From assembly GCF_900182645.1 (NCBI RefSeq), contig NZ_FXTA01000001.1, positions 124,001 through 188,000 of the forward strand: DNA of 64,000 bases, written 5' to 3'. The notes beneath the pieces were generated by a model, which searched no databases, had not been told where the DNA came from, and was given only the letters and a program-made list of their open reading frames with translations. Shown here in pieces: positions 1 through 7,384 of the stretch; the stretch's first letter is position 1; every line of letters begins with the position of its first letter. The translations under genes were made by a program, and so were the position numbers. This DNA is from Flavobacterium resistens (GTDB lineage Bacteria; Bacteroidota; Bacteroidia; Flavobacteriales; Flavobacteriaceae).

Positions 1-119
1 TTTACAATCTAATAGGATTAAAAGTAAAAAAAACAACTTAAATGGCTGTGTTTTGTAATAATTTGAAGATAAACGTACTACATATTTTCACTAAAGATGT
101 AAAACTAATATTCATTTTT

Positions 120-127
120 TATATTTG
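120..127 (+). promoter_or_regulatory. candidate -7 promoter element
   Basis: TATATTTG matches the Bacteroidota -7 consensus TAnnTTTG and lies 22 bases before the start of the serine hydrolase gene. No clear -33 TTG is present at the usual distance, so this is only a candidate. Confidence 0.35.
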
Positions 128-149
128 AGTTTTCATTTTAACTTAAATT

Positions 150-1274
150 ATGTCGTTAATAAAAAAAGCAATTTTATATTTTGCCATTCTGTTGCTCTAT
201 AACTGTAGTTCTAAAAAGAATGTTCTAGAAAAAGTATTAGCTACTGATAATGAAAAAATAAAAGAGGTAATAAAAAATTCAAAGCAATATGAGCTTCAAA
301 TCATTTACACTCAAATTGTAAGAGACAAAGGAAAAATCACATTTAAGGATTATACATATAATTTAGACGCATCAAACTATTATTATCCAGCAAGTACTAT
401 AAAATTTCCAATAGCAATTTTAGCACTTGAAAAGTTAAATACTATAGAAAATACGTCTGTAAATAGCATTTATACTATAGAAGGAAGTTCTGAAAAACTA
501 AAATTTGCTGATGAAATCACTAAAGTTTTTGCTGTAAGCGATAATGTGGCCAGCAGCAATTTATTTGAGTTTACAGGTTTTGATTATATCAATCAAAAAA
601 TGAAAGAAAAAGGATTAGAGCCTTTCAGAATCAGTCACAGACTTTCTGGTTCTGAACCTTCAAATCCTCTTGTAAAATCGGTTACATTATACAAAGATAA
701 CGGATCTATTGAAGTTTTTCCTTCAAAATTAAACGAAAAAAGTGCAACATTAGAACTTAATAACCTCATTAAAGGAACAGGATTTATTAAAGGCGATCAA
801 CTTGTAAATGAACCTTTTGACTTTTCTAAGAAAAATTATTATCCGTTAGAAACGCTTCATAATACATTAAAAAGAATTGTATTTCCTGAAGCTTTTAATG
901 AAAGTGAACGTTTTAAAATAACAGATAAAGAGCGTGAGTTTATTTTGTTTTCGATGCAGAATTTACCTCGAAATGCTGGTTATAACCCAAAAGAATATTA
1001 TGACAGCTACTGTAAATTTTTCATGTTTGGTGATACAAAAAATCAAATCCCTGATAACATAAAAATATACAATAAAATTGGTCAAGCATACGGAACCATG
1101 ACAGAAACAGCTTATATAATTGATACTGAAAATAAAGTTGAATTTATGTTGTCCGCAACAATATTGGTCAATAAAGATGGTATTTTTAATGATGGTGTTT
1201 ACGAATACAATTCTGTTTCACTTCCTTTTTTTGCTGCGCTTGGAAGAGAATTATATGCAAAATCAAAAATGTGA
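150..1274 (+). CDS. serine hydrolase lipoprotein, beta-lactamase class A fold
   Basis: The 374-residue product begins with a short hydrophobic signal ending in LLYNC, so Cys19 is a probable lipidation site and the protein is probably anchored in an envelope membrane. The beta-lactamase/transpeptidase motifs are visible: S82-x-x-K85 (PASTIKFP), S130-D-N132, and a late K-I-G triad in NKIGQAYGT. This is known family chemistry for an acyl-serine hydrolase. Overall sequence is far from classical class A enzymes, and no omega-loop ExxxN motif was identified with certainty, so antibiotic hydrolysis should not be assumed. A peptidoglycan-related or other serine hydrolase is equally possible. It is the only rightward gene before 7.4 kb and appears monocistronic. 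Confidence 0.8.
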   Translation: MSLIKKAILYFAILLLYNCSSKKNVLEKVLATDNEKIKEVIKNSKQYELQIIYTQIVRDKGKITFKDYTYNLDASNYYYPASTIKFPIAILALEKLNTIENTSVNSIYTIEGSSEKLKFADEITKVFAVSDNVASSNLFEFTGFDYINQKMKEKGLEPFRISHRLSGSEPSNPLVKSVTLYKDNGSIEVFPSKLNEKSATLELNNLIKGTGFIKGDQLVNEPFDFSKKNYYPLETLHNTLKRIVFPEAFNESERFKITDKEREFILFSMQNLPRNAGYNPKEYYDSYCKFFMFGDTKNQIPDNIKIYNKIGQAYGTMTETAYIIDTENKVEFMLSATILVNKDGIFNDGVYEYNSVSLPFFAALGRELYAKSKM

Positions 1275-1311
1275 TTTATGAAAATATGAAAAACAGAATG
1301 AAATTCATTAT

Positions 1312-2244
1312 TTAGTTAAGCGTTAATTCTCCCAAAATTTCCTCATATAAAAATGGCCCGCCAGGATAGGTAGCGGTATAATCTAAATTCATCCAGACTT
1401 GTCCGCGTTCATCAATATGGTAATGTATTTTTTTGCCATAACTTTCTTTGACAAAAAGAACATTTTTTATCAGGAAATTGACCTTTTCTAAATCAATTAA
1501 AGAACCAATTAAAATTTCTGGATAAATATGGCCTTTGGTATGAATAAGCCTCGGAGTTCCGCCAATTGCCCGAATTGCAGCTGCCATTAAAATGGAATGA
1601 TCATCACAATCTCCGGAAAAATATTCCAAAGATTCGCTTGCAGTTGCAATATAATCACCTTCCTTTGGATCATTTACATAATTCCATCGGCTGTTGATTT
1701 CTTTAAAAACGGCGAAACATTGAATTGTAGTACGATAATCTGAATAGCCTTTAAGACCTTTAAAATGCTTTGTAGTCGCCATAATAGCAAAATTCCGAAC
1801 TTTTGGATTTTGATATTCAATCGCATTTATAATTTTTGATTTATTTGGAAATGGAAGCAATTTTGCCACAATGATATCTTGTGGAAAAGGATTGTCAGAC
1901 ATGGTATAAATCATCGAATTATAGTCTTCTGAAATTTCACTGAAACCATAATTTCCAATGACAGAACCATAAAACAAAACCAGCAAATAAACTGCAACAC
2001 ACAAAATTATTATCGTTCGCAGCAACATCAACAATAAAAAGATAGCCGCAAAAACAAAAAGAAAAATAAAGACGCGATCTAAATTGAAAGCCCAATTTAA
2101 ATCGCGGAGATTTTGATGCAGAATGATGAAAATCGGAATGGTGATCAAAAGACTCAACAGCATAATAATAATCCTGTCATAAGGTGATTTCACCTGTAAT
2201 TTGGATTTTAATTGCGGAAAGTCAATTTTAGGGAATTTCATCAT
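1312..2244 (-). CDS. transglutaminase-like membrane protein
   Basis: The 310-residue product has hydrophobic stretches at about residues 26-43 and 58-98 (two to three membrane segments), then a soluble C-terminal domain with a transglutaminase-like catalytic arrangement: Cys213 in FSGDCDDHS, His239 in KGHIYPE and Asp288 in MNLDYTAT. This Cys-His-Asp triad is typical of the transglutaminase-like papain-fold superfamily, members of which are usually proteases or amide-modifying enzymes. The substrate is unknown. It follows the solute-binding-like gene after a 19-bp gap and is probably co-transcribed with it. Confidence 0.75.
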   Translation of the reverse strand: MMKFPKIDFPQLKSKLQVKSPYDRIIIMLLSLLITIPIFIILHQNLRDLNWAFNLDRVFIFLFVFAAIFLLLMLLRTIIILCVAVYLLVLFYGSVIGNYGFSEISEDYNSMIYTMSDNPFPQDIIVAKLLPFPNKSKIINAIEYQNPKVRNFAIMATTKHFKGLKGYSDYRTTIQCFAVFKEINSRWNYVNDPKEGDYIATASESLEYFSGDCDDHSILMAAAIRAIGGTPRLIHTKGHIYPEILIGSLIDLEKVNFLIKNVLFVKESYGKKIHYHIDERGQVWMNLDYTATYPGGPFLYEEILGELTLN

Positions 2245-2263
2245 AAAAATTCAAAGCAGTTTT

Positions 2264-3115
2264 TTAAAGCGCTTTTACGGTTTCAACAAAAGTACTTTTT
2301 TTATCGATAATTCCCAGATCGAATAATTGATTTTGAATTTTCGTAAATGCTTTTTCGTTTAAATGTTTTTGAGACCATTGTGTGAGTTTCAGCCACTCGC
2401 GAATGTCTTCTTTTTTTTGATTAAAAAGTTCAGCTAATGTTTTGTCAATATGTGGAATTTGAGCAAAATCCTGCGTTGTTTTATTGATAATTTCGAGAAT
2501 TTTCTCCATTGCTTTTGTGTTCTTTTTCAAAAATTCATCACGAACTGCAATTACAAAAGAAGGCCATGGCGTAGGGCAGTCACCCACACGTCTGAACACA
2601 CCTTTGTCAACCAGAGGTTTCGTCATAAAACGTTCCCACATAAAATAATCTGCAGTTCCGTTTGTCAAAGCTTCAACAGCGCCATCAATTGTATTGATGA
2701 TTTCAAATTTCAATTCATCTTGTTCCCAACCTTGTTCAGCAGCATTTACATACGCCATTAGTTGCGAACCTGATCCAATTCTTGAAATTGCCACTTTTTT
2801 GTTTTCTAAATCTTTTACAGTTTGAAAATCTGATTTAGCTGCTACATGAATTCCCCAAATTAAAGGAGACTGTACATAAATCTGAACAATTTTGCTTGGA
2901 TTTCCTGCCAAAATATCTTTGACAATTCCTTCTGTCAGGATAACGGCAATATCAGCTTCTCCATCACGAAGCATCTGGCACATCTTGCCTGTTCCTTCAG
3001 GAATATCTTTCCATTGCAAATCAATGCTTTCTGCCTCAAATTCGCCATTTTCAATGCATAGATGCCATGGCAAATTGAAGTGTTCGGGAACACCCACAAT
3101 GTTTACGGTTTTCAT
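2264..3115 (-). CDS. orphan substrate-binding-like protein (type 2 periplasmic binding fold)
   Basis: The 283-residue product resembles SsuA/ThiY (NMT1/THI5-like) solute-binding proteins. It has an N-terminal strand MKTVNIVGVPEHF, a GEADIAVILTEG segment like the 'DvG..g' ligand loop of that family, and DLENKKVAISRIGSGS at the usual second-lobe position. There is no signal peptide or lipobox: the mature fold begins at residue 3. No permease or ATPase gene lies nearby. It may be a cytoplasmic enzyme or sensor built on this fold (as in MqnA/MqnD or THI5-type proteins) rather than part of an ABC importer. Function is not assigned. Confidence 0.65.
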   Translation of the reverse strand: MKTVNIVGVPEHFNLPWHLCIENGEFEAESIDLQWKDIPEGTGKMCQMLRDGEADIAVILTEGIVKDILAGNPSKIVQIYVQSPLIWGIHVAAKSDFQTVKDLENKKVAISRIGSGSQLMAYVNAAEQGWEQDELKFEIINTIDGAVEALTNGTADYFMWERFMTKPLVDKGVFRRVGDCPTPWPSFVIAVRDEFLKKNTKAMEKILEIINKTTQDFAQIPHIDKTLAELFNQKKEDIREWLKLTQWSQKHLNEKAFTKIQNQLFDLGIIDKKSTFVETVKAL

Positions 3116-3169
3116 TACAGTTTTAAGTTTAAGTTAAGTTTGGTATGCGTATTCTTAAGTTTTGTTTGT

Positions 3170-3643
3170 TTAGTTTTTTAATAAATCTGCCCGATGTTTG
3201 TCTGAAAGACATGGCTCAGCATATTCAATTATTTCTTCCGATTCATATTCGTTCAAAATGCTTTTTACTAATGAATAATCAACATCACGAACAATTTCAA
3301 CTGCAAATAAAGTTTCGTTTAAACCTTCAGACTGGCAATTAATTGCTTTTAATTTTTCTCGGATAATTTCTTTATCAAATCCTTTTTCTAAAATTAAAAC
3401 CTGAACAATCGAATTTCCTGAATTTTCAATAGTTTCTTTGTAGACAAAGCGATTTTCCTTCTCGTCAAATTCAGCAAAAAACAAATCATCTGTCGCAATA
3501 AGTGGTCCAAAAAATGGAATATTATCCAATTTAAAAAGACCTTTTTCTAAATCTATAATTTCAGCCCACATGGTTTCTGAAACATTGTCTTCTAAATAAT
3601 CGCTGTAATATTTAAAAAGTATTTTTTTGTGTGTTTCTGTCAT
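3170..3643 (-). CDS. DUF4265 domain protein
   Basis: The 157-residue soluble product has the DUF4265 signature: an early aromatic-rich 'W-A-E-I-x-L-G-L-F-x-L-x-N-I-P-F-F' stretch (about residues 26-44) followed by an acidic 'DDLFFAE' and a second alpha/beta half. DUF4265 proteins are widespread small proteins of unknown function, often near SMI1/KNR4 or toxin-immunity genes; here the neighbours are ordinary. The gene is alone on its transcript or weakly linked with the VOC and DinB genes upstream. Confidence 0.65.
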   Translation of the reverse strand: MTETHKKILFKYYSDYLEDNVSETMWAEIIDLEKGLFKLDNIPFFGPLIATDDLFFAEFDEKENRFVYKETIENSGNSIVQVLILEKGFDKEIIREKLKAINCQSEGLNETLFAVEIVRDVDYSLVKSILNEYESEEIIEYAEPCLSDKHRADLLKN

Positions 3644-3742
3644 TATTTAATCTGAAATTATTTTTTAATTACCCAATCCTTTAATGATTTGGAAGTGGCT
3701 TTGAATTATCTAATTTTCAAATTGACTAATTGTCTAATTTGT

Positions 3743-4135
3743 TTATTCAATTTCGCTTATTTCAGCTTTTAATGGTGATATAACTATACGATAACCATCT
3801 GGATCCTGAATCATTTTTCCGTTTTCATTCCAAAATGGATTTGTTGCAGCTATAGTTGAGATATTATGGTGTTCAAGTTTGTTTATGAGATTATTATAAT
3901 CTAAAATTGATTTCGGATACAGTACAATAACGTCGTCTTCATCAAATGTATGTTTTGCTTTATTATTGGACTGAGTGAATTCAAAATGCCAGTCTAAACC
4001 TGATTTCCCAATGAAAATTCCATTGTAATTATTATGATTTAGAAACTCTCCCAATTGTTCAAAACCAAGAATATTTACATAAAAATCTTCAATTTTTTTT
4101 AAATCATCGGTGTGTCGTGCAACTCTTAAAAACAT
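3743..4135 (-). CDS. VOC (glyoxalase/bleomycin-resistance fold) protein
   Basis: The 130-residue product is one vicinal-oxygen-chelate module. It begins with the usual RVARHTDDLKKIEDFYVNIL strand-helix and ends with the family signature IQDPDGYRIVI. His8, His50 and the position in DPDGYR are candidate metal ligands, but the ligand set is incomplete by eye. The gene ends 6 bp after the DinB-like gene and is probably co-transcribed with it. Substrate unknown. Confidence 0.8.
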   Translation of the reverse strand: MFLRVARHTDDLKKIEDFYVNILGFEQLGEFLNHNNYNGIFIGKSGLDWHFEFTQSNNKAKHTFDEDDVIVLYPKSILDYNNLINKLEHHNISTIAATNPFWNENGKMIQDPDGYRIVISPLKAEISEIE

Positions 4136-4141
4136 AAAATT

Positions 4142-4582
4142 TTAGGATTTTATCTGATTGATATGATGTTCTAAATGTTCCACATAATCTGTCATAAGAA
4201 ACCTTAAATCGATAACAGATTCATCACTTAGAACAATTTTATAATTCAAAGCTTCCTCATTAACAGATTTCATAATCTTTACAATTTGATTGTTCAGTAC
4301 AAACCAAAGTTGTATTAACTCGTCAATATCCATCTCCTGATACTGATTTAAATTTACTAAATCTATTTGATTATACGGTCTGTGTCTATATGGTTTCTCT
4401 GCATAATTAATTTCTGTAAAACGTACCAAATTATGAACCGCCGAATCTACTAAATGCCCTAAAATCTCTTTCTTAGACCATTTTCCAGTTTTTTTTTCTT
4501 CTAAAACATTTTTACTAATTTCGGGAAAATAGTTAACATTTTCCCTCAATAACTTTTCAAATTTAAGAATAGCGTTTTCCAC
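4142..4582 (-). CDS. DinB/YfiT-like metal-binding protein
   Basis: The 146-residue product is an all-helical DinB-superfamily protein. The expected three-histidine metal site is visible: His43 (EILGHLVDS) and His136/His140 in YVEHLEHHINQI near the C terminus. Family members are putative thiol-dependent S-transferases, bacillithiol-related in Firmicutes; the thiol and substrate in this organism are not known. It sits directly upstream of the VOC gene, a frequent type of neighbour for small detoxification proteins. Confidence 0.8.
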   Translation of the reverse strand: MENAILKFEKLLRENVNYFPEISKNVLEEKKTGKWSKKEILGHLVDSAVHNLVRFTEINYAEKPYRHRPYNQIDLVNLNQYQEMDIDELIQLWFVLNNQIVKIMKSVNEEALNYKIVLSDESVIDLRFLMTDYVEHLEHHINQIKS

Positions 4583-4613
4583 GAGCTAATTACTTCTGAA
4601 CTGATTTAAATAT

Positions 4614-4862
4614 TTATCCTTCAATTTTTTTTATCAACAAAATAAAACTTACAAAAATGAATATAGACACAAAAAAGTTTTTATTCGCTGTTGTAAAACC
4701 ATTTTTATCTAAGACTTGATTTTTCAAATCCATATAATAATCTAAATCTTTAGGATATTTTTCTTCAATAGATGCGTTTAGCAATTGAAAAAAACACCAT
4801 CTAATCAAACCTCCAATACCAAAAAAGAATCTCTGTAAAATATGAGTAAAAATGTGTCCCAT
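4614..4862 (-). CDS. small membrane protein of unknown function
   Basis: This 82-residue protein starts inside the stop codon of the nucleoside phosphorylase gene (TAATG overlap), a strong sign of translational coupling and of a real gene. A C-terminal hydrophobic segment (about residues 62-78, FFVSIFIFVSFILLIKK) should span the membrane, and residues 5-27 are also hydrophobic. No family was recognised. Confidence 0.6.
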   Translation of the reverse strand: MGHIFTHILQRFFFGIGGLIRWCFFQLLNASIEEKYPKDLDYYMDLKNQVLDKNGFTTANKNFFVSIFIFVSFILLIKKIEG

Positions 4863-5731
4863 TATTTTTCGGCAAGTTTGTTAAGCGTATATGTAATAAG
4901 TTCATCAACAGCTTTATAAGGATCTTCGCTGAAAGTTCCAGATGCACGATTGGCAATAATGGCATTTAAAGATAGTGCATTATGTCCTAACAGTGCTGAT
5001 AACCCATAAATTGCCGCTGTTTCCATCTCTAAATTAGTGATTTTAGTGCCATCAAAATCAAAATTATCCATTTTATTGTTTAATTCTTCATCTTGAATAT
5101 TCAAACGCAAAACACGTCCCTGAGGTCCATAAAAACCGCCTGCAGTAGCCGTAATTCCTTTAAATATTTTTTCTGATTCAATGATTTTTTCTAATTTTTC
5201 AGAACACGCAATCGCATAAGGTCTTCCCTTGCGGATATCCCAATTTGTATGCATGATAAAAGCATCTTCAATAGCAGCATTTGAAACATCATCAATCAAA
5301 TAGGAGCGAAGCATATTATCAAGTCCAAGTCCGAATTTTGACATCACAAAACTATCAACAGGAATATCTTCCTGCAAAGAACCCGAAGTCCCAATTCTGA
5401 CAATATTTAGAGAAGTTAAATTTTCTTTTGGTGTACGCGTTTCCAAATTAATATTTACCAATGCATCCAATTCATTTAGTACAATATCAATATTGTCCGG
5501 ACCGATTCCTGTAGAAATAACTGAAATTCTTTTTCCTTTATAAATTCCGGTTTGGGTTTTAAATTCTCTTTTTTGTGTCGAAAATTCAATTTTTTCAAAA
5601 AACTGAGTGATTTTTTCTACTCTGTTTTGATCTCCAACAAAAATAATGTCGTGTGCAATATGTTCAGGACGAAGGTTTAAGTGATAAACGCTTCCGTCTG
5701 GGTTAAGTATTAATTCTGATGCTTGTATCAT
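4862..5731 (-). CDS. nucleoside phosphorylase (uridine phosphorylase-like)
   Basis: The 289-residue product belongs to the PNP/UDP phosphorylase family 1. Visible motifs are FVGDQNRVEKI (phosphate loop region), IVRIGTSGSLQED (family glycine motif) and TNLEMETAAIYGLSALLG, where the Met-Glu pair contacts the ribose. Length suits uridine phosphorylase-like enzymes. The reaction would be phosphorolysis of a nucleoside to base and ribose-1-phosphate in the cytoplasm. Base specificity cannot be read from the sequence. A small membrane protein gene is translationally coupled downstream. Confidence 0.85.
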   Translation of the reverse strand: MIQASELILNPDGSVYHLNLRPEHIAHDIIFVGDQNRVEKITQFFEKIEFSTQKREFKTQTGIYKGKRISVISTGIGPDNIDIVLNELDALVNINLETRTPKENLTSLNIVRIGTSGSLQEDIPVDSFVMSKFGLGLDNMLRSYLIDDVSNAAIEDAFIMHTNWDIRKGRPYAIACSEKLEKIIESEKIFKGITATAGGFYGPQGRVLRLNIQDEELNNKMDNFDFDGTKITNLEMETAAIYGLSALLGHNALSLNAIIANRASGTFSEDPYKAVDELITYTLNKLAEK

Positions 5732-5740
5732 ATTTTTTAA

Positions 5741-5818
5741 GATGCTAAGTTTCTAAGATGCTAAGATTCTAAGTTTTTTGTTTCAGATTCACATAACTTG
5801 AAACCTGAAACATTAAAC
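5741..5818. repeat. short-word tandem repeats between genes
   Basis: Two tandem 16-mers, GATGCTAAGTTTCTAA and GATGCTAAGATTCTAA (5741-5756 and 5757-5772), differ by one base. They are followed by a GTTTCAG / CTGAAAC inverted pair with the words AACTTGAAACCTGAAAC. The same words recur in other gaps of the window (29.4, 45.3, 45.8 and 55.3 kb). Confidence 0.7.
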
Positions 5819-5821
5819 TTT

Positions 5822-6154
5822 TTAGCCTCCTACACGTTTTGTTTTAAATCCTTTTTCTTTTAAAATAGCCATTATTTTGTCACGATAATCACCTTGAATG
5901 ATGATTGAATCGTCTTTAAAAGTTCCGCCAACGCTAAGTTTTGTTTTGATTTCTTTGGCTAAGATTTTAAAATCTTCATCTGAGCCTTCATAGCCTTCAA
6001 TTATAGTGGTGGCTTTCCCTTTTCGTTTTTCAAATTTACAAATCATAGGCTCTTTCTGAACATACAATACATGCTCTTCTGCCTGAATTTCTTCAGGTTC
6101 ATTTGATTCCATGTGATCCGGAAATAAGTTTTTCAACTGATCTTTTAAATCCAT
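5822..6154 (-). CDS. SUI1/eIF1-family translation factor (YciH-like)
   Basis: The 110-residue product has a variable N-terminal half and a C-terminal SUI1 domain (about residues 38-110) with KRKGKATTIIEGYEG, LSVGGTFKDDSIIIQGDYR and the terminal KGFKTKRVGG, all typical of the family. Bacterial YciH influences start-site fidelity in vitro, but its in vivo role is not settled. It is flanked on both sides by inverted-repeat-rich gaps and appears monocistronic. Confidence 0.9.
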   Translation of the reverse strand: MDLKDQLKNLFPDHMESNEPEEIQAEEHVLYVQKEPMICKFEKRKGKATTIIEGYEGSDEDFKILAKEIKTKLSVGGTFKDDSIIIQGDYRDKIMAILKEKGFKTKRVGG

Positions 6155-6193
6155 AATATATTAAATTCGAATATTTAAAGTTATGTAAAAATG

Positions 6194-6238
6194 AAATTCC
6201 AAATTCCAAAATAAGGTATTTCTTGGAATTTGGAATTT
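6194..6238. repeat. perfect 16-bp inverted repeat
   Basis: AAATTCCAAATTCCAA (6194-6209) and its exact reverse complement (6223-6238) are separated by 13 bases. Each arm is itself a tandem word AAATTCC. It lies between the oxygenase and SUI1 genes, both leftward, and can form a strong hairpin; the gene ends just beyond it, so terminator function in either direction is possible. Confidence 0.8.
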
Positions 6239-6259
6239 TAAAATTGAGAATTTTAGATT

Positions 6260-7210
6260 TTATTTTTTAATTAAACCCAATTCTACTAAACGTTCGTGTA
6301 AAAACTCTCCCGCAGAAATATCTTCATATTTTTTAGGGTTTTCGTCATCGATACAGTTTTCTAAACAATCCAAACGCATATCGCTTACTGGATGCATGAA
6401 AAACGGAACTGAAAAACGAGAAGTTCCCCATAATTCTCTCGGCGGATTTACCACTTGGTGAATTGTTGATTTTAATTTATTGTTTGTATGTCTTGACAAC
6501 ATATCCCCAACATTAATTACTAATTCATCATCAGCTGCGATGGCGTCGATCCATTCTCCATCATGATTTTGAACCTGCAATCCTTTTCCTTGTGCTCCCA
6601 TTAAAAGTGTGATAAGATTGATATCACCATGAGCCGCTGCACGAATTGCGTTTTCTGGCTCAGAAGTAATTGGAGGATAGTGAATTGGTCTTAAAATTGA
6701 GTTTCCTTCTTTAGCATATTCATCAAAATAAAACTCATCTAAACCTAAATGCAAAGCTAAAGCTCTAAGCACATAAACACCTGTTTTCTCAAGCATTTGG
6801 TAGGCATCTTTACCAACTTCATTAAAACGTGGCAATTCTTTTACTTCAACATTGTCTGGATATTCTGAAGCCCATCTTGATTCTTTGTCAACATACTGAC
6901 CAAAGTGCCAAAATTCTTTTAAATCTCCTTCTTTGCGTCCTTTAGCATGTTCTTTTCCAAAAGATACATAACCTCTTTGTCCGCCAATACCAGGAATTTC
7001 ATAATTATGCTTAGTTTCTATTGGCAAAGCGAAAAATTTTCTAATTTCGCTATAAAGCTCGTCTACCAATTGATCATCTAAGAAATGACCTTTTAGGGCT
7101 ACGAAGCCAATGTTTTCAAATGCACTGCCGATTTCATTTACAAATTTTTGTTTACGTTTCGGGTCGTCCGAAAGGAAATCACGTAAGTCTACACTAGGAA
7201 TGTTTTGCAT
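6260..7210 (-). CDS. 2-oxoglutarate/Fe(II) oxygenase, isopenicillin-N-synthase-like
   Basis: The 316-residue product has the DIOX_N domain (residues 6-110) and the 2OG-Fe(II) core. Iron ligands H194-x-D196 (AAHGDINLI) and H251 (STIHQVVNP), and the 2-oxoglutarate clamp R265-x-S267 (RFSVPFF), are all present, so it should be catalytically competent. The substrate of this bacterial subgroup is unknown. It stands alone on the left strand, divergent from the fused E1 dehydrogenase with about 170 bp between starts. Confidence 0.88.
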   Translation of the reverse strand: MQNIPSVDLRDFLSDDPKRKQKFVNEIGSAFENIGFVALKGHFLDDQLVDELYSEIRKFFALPIETKHNYEIPGIGGQRGYVSFGKEHAKGRKEGDLKEFWHFGQYVDKESRWASEYPDNVEVKELPRFNEVGKDAYQMLEKTGVYVLRALALHLGLDEFYFDEYAKEGNSILRPIHYPPITSEPENAIRAAAHGDINLITLLMGAQGKGLQVQNHDGEWIDAIAADDELVINVGDMLSRHTNNKLKSTIHQVVNPPRELWGTSRFSVPFFMHPVSDMRLDCLENCIDDENPKKYEDISAGEFLHERLVELGLIKK

Positions 7211-7262
7211 ACTTTACATTTTTTGTTTAAAGATGAAAGGTGTCGAAAAAACCTTTCAGAAA

Positions 7263-7270
7263 CAAAGGTA
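7263..7270 (-). promoter_or_regulatory. candidate -7 element for the 2OG oxygenase
   Basis: The lower strand reads TACCTTTG, matching TAnnTTTG, 53 bases upstream of the ATG. No clear -33 TTG was found. A small GAAAGGT/ACCTTTC-type hairpin lies in the presumed leader at about 7226-7250. Confidence 0.4.
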
Positions 7271-7353
7271 GAGAATATTTTAGAATTGAATTTTAAAAGT
7301 TATATTAAAATTGAAATTTTATAACAAAAACAAATAAAATTGTTATAATTTTT

Positions 7354-7361
7354 TATATTTG
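7354..7361 (+). promoter_or_regulatory. candidate -7 element for the E1 dehydrogenase
   Basis: TATATTTG matches the TAnnTTTG consensus 23 bases before the ATG at 7385, implying a short leader. The upstream TTG at 7340 is too close to be a normal -33 box. Confidence 0.4.
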
Positions 7362-7384
7362 AAACACTAAAAAACATACACCGA

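Noticed and set aside
150..1274. Acquired beta-lactamase resistance gene
   Set aside because: Motifs fit the fold, but composition matches the neighbours, no mobile element is near, and the protein is a lipoprotein with an uncertain substrate.
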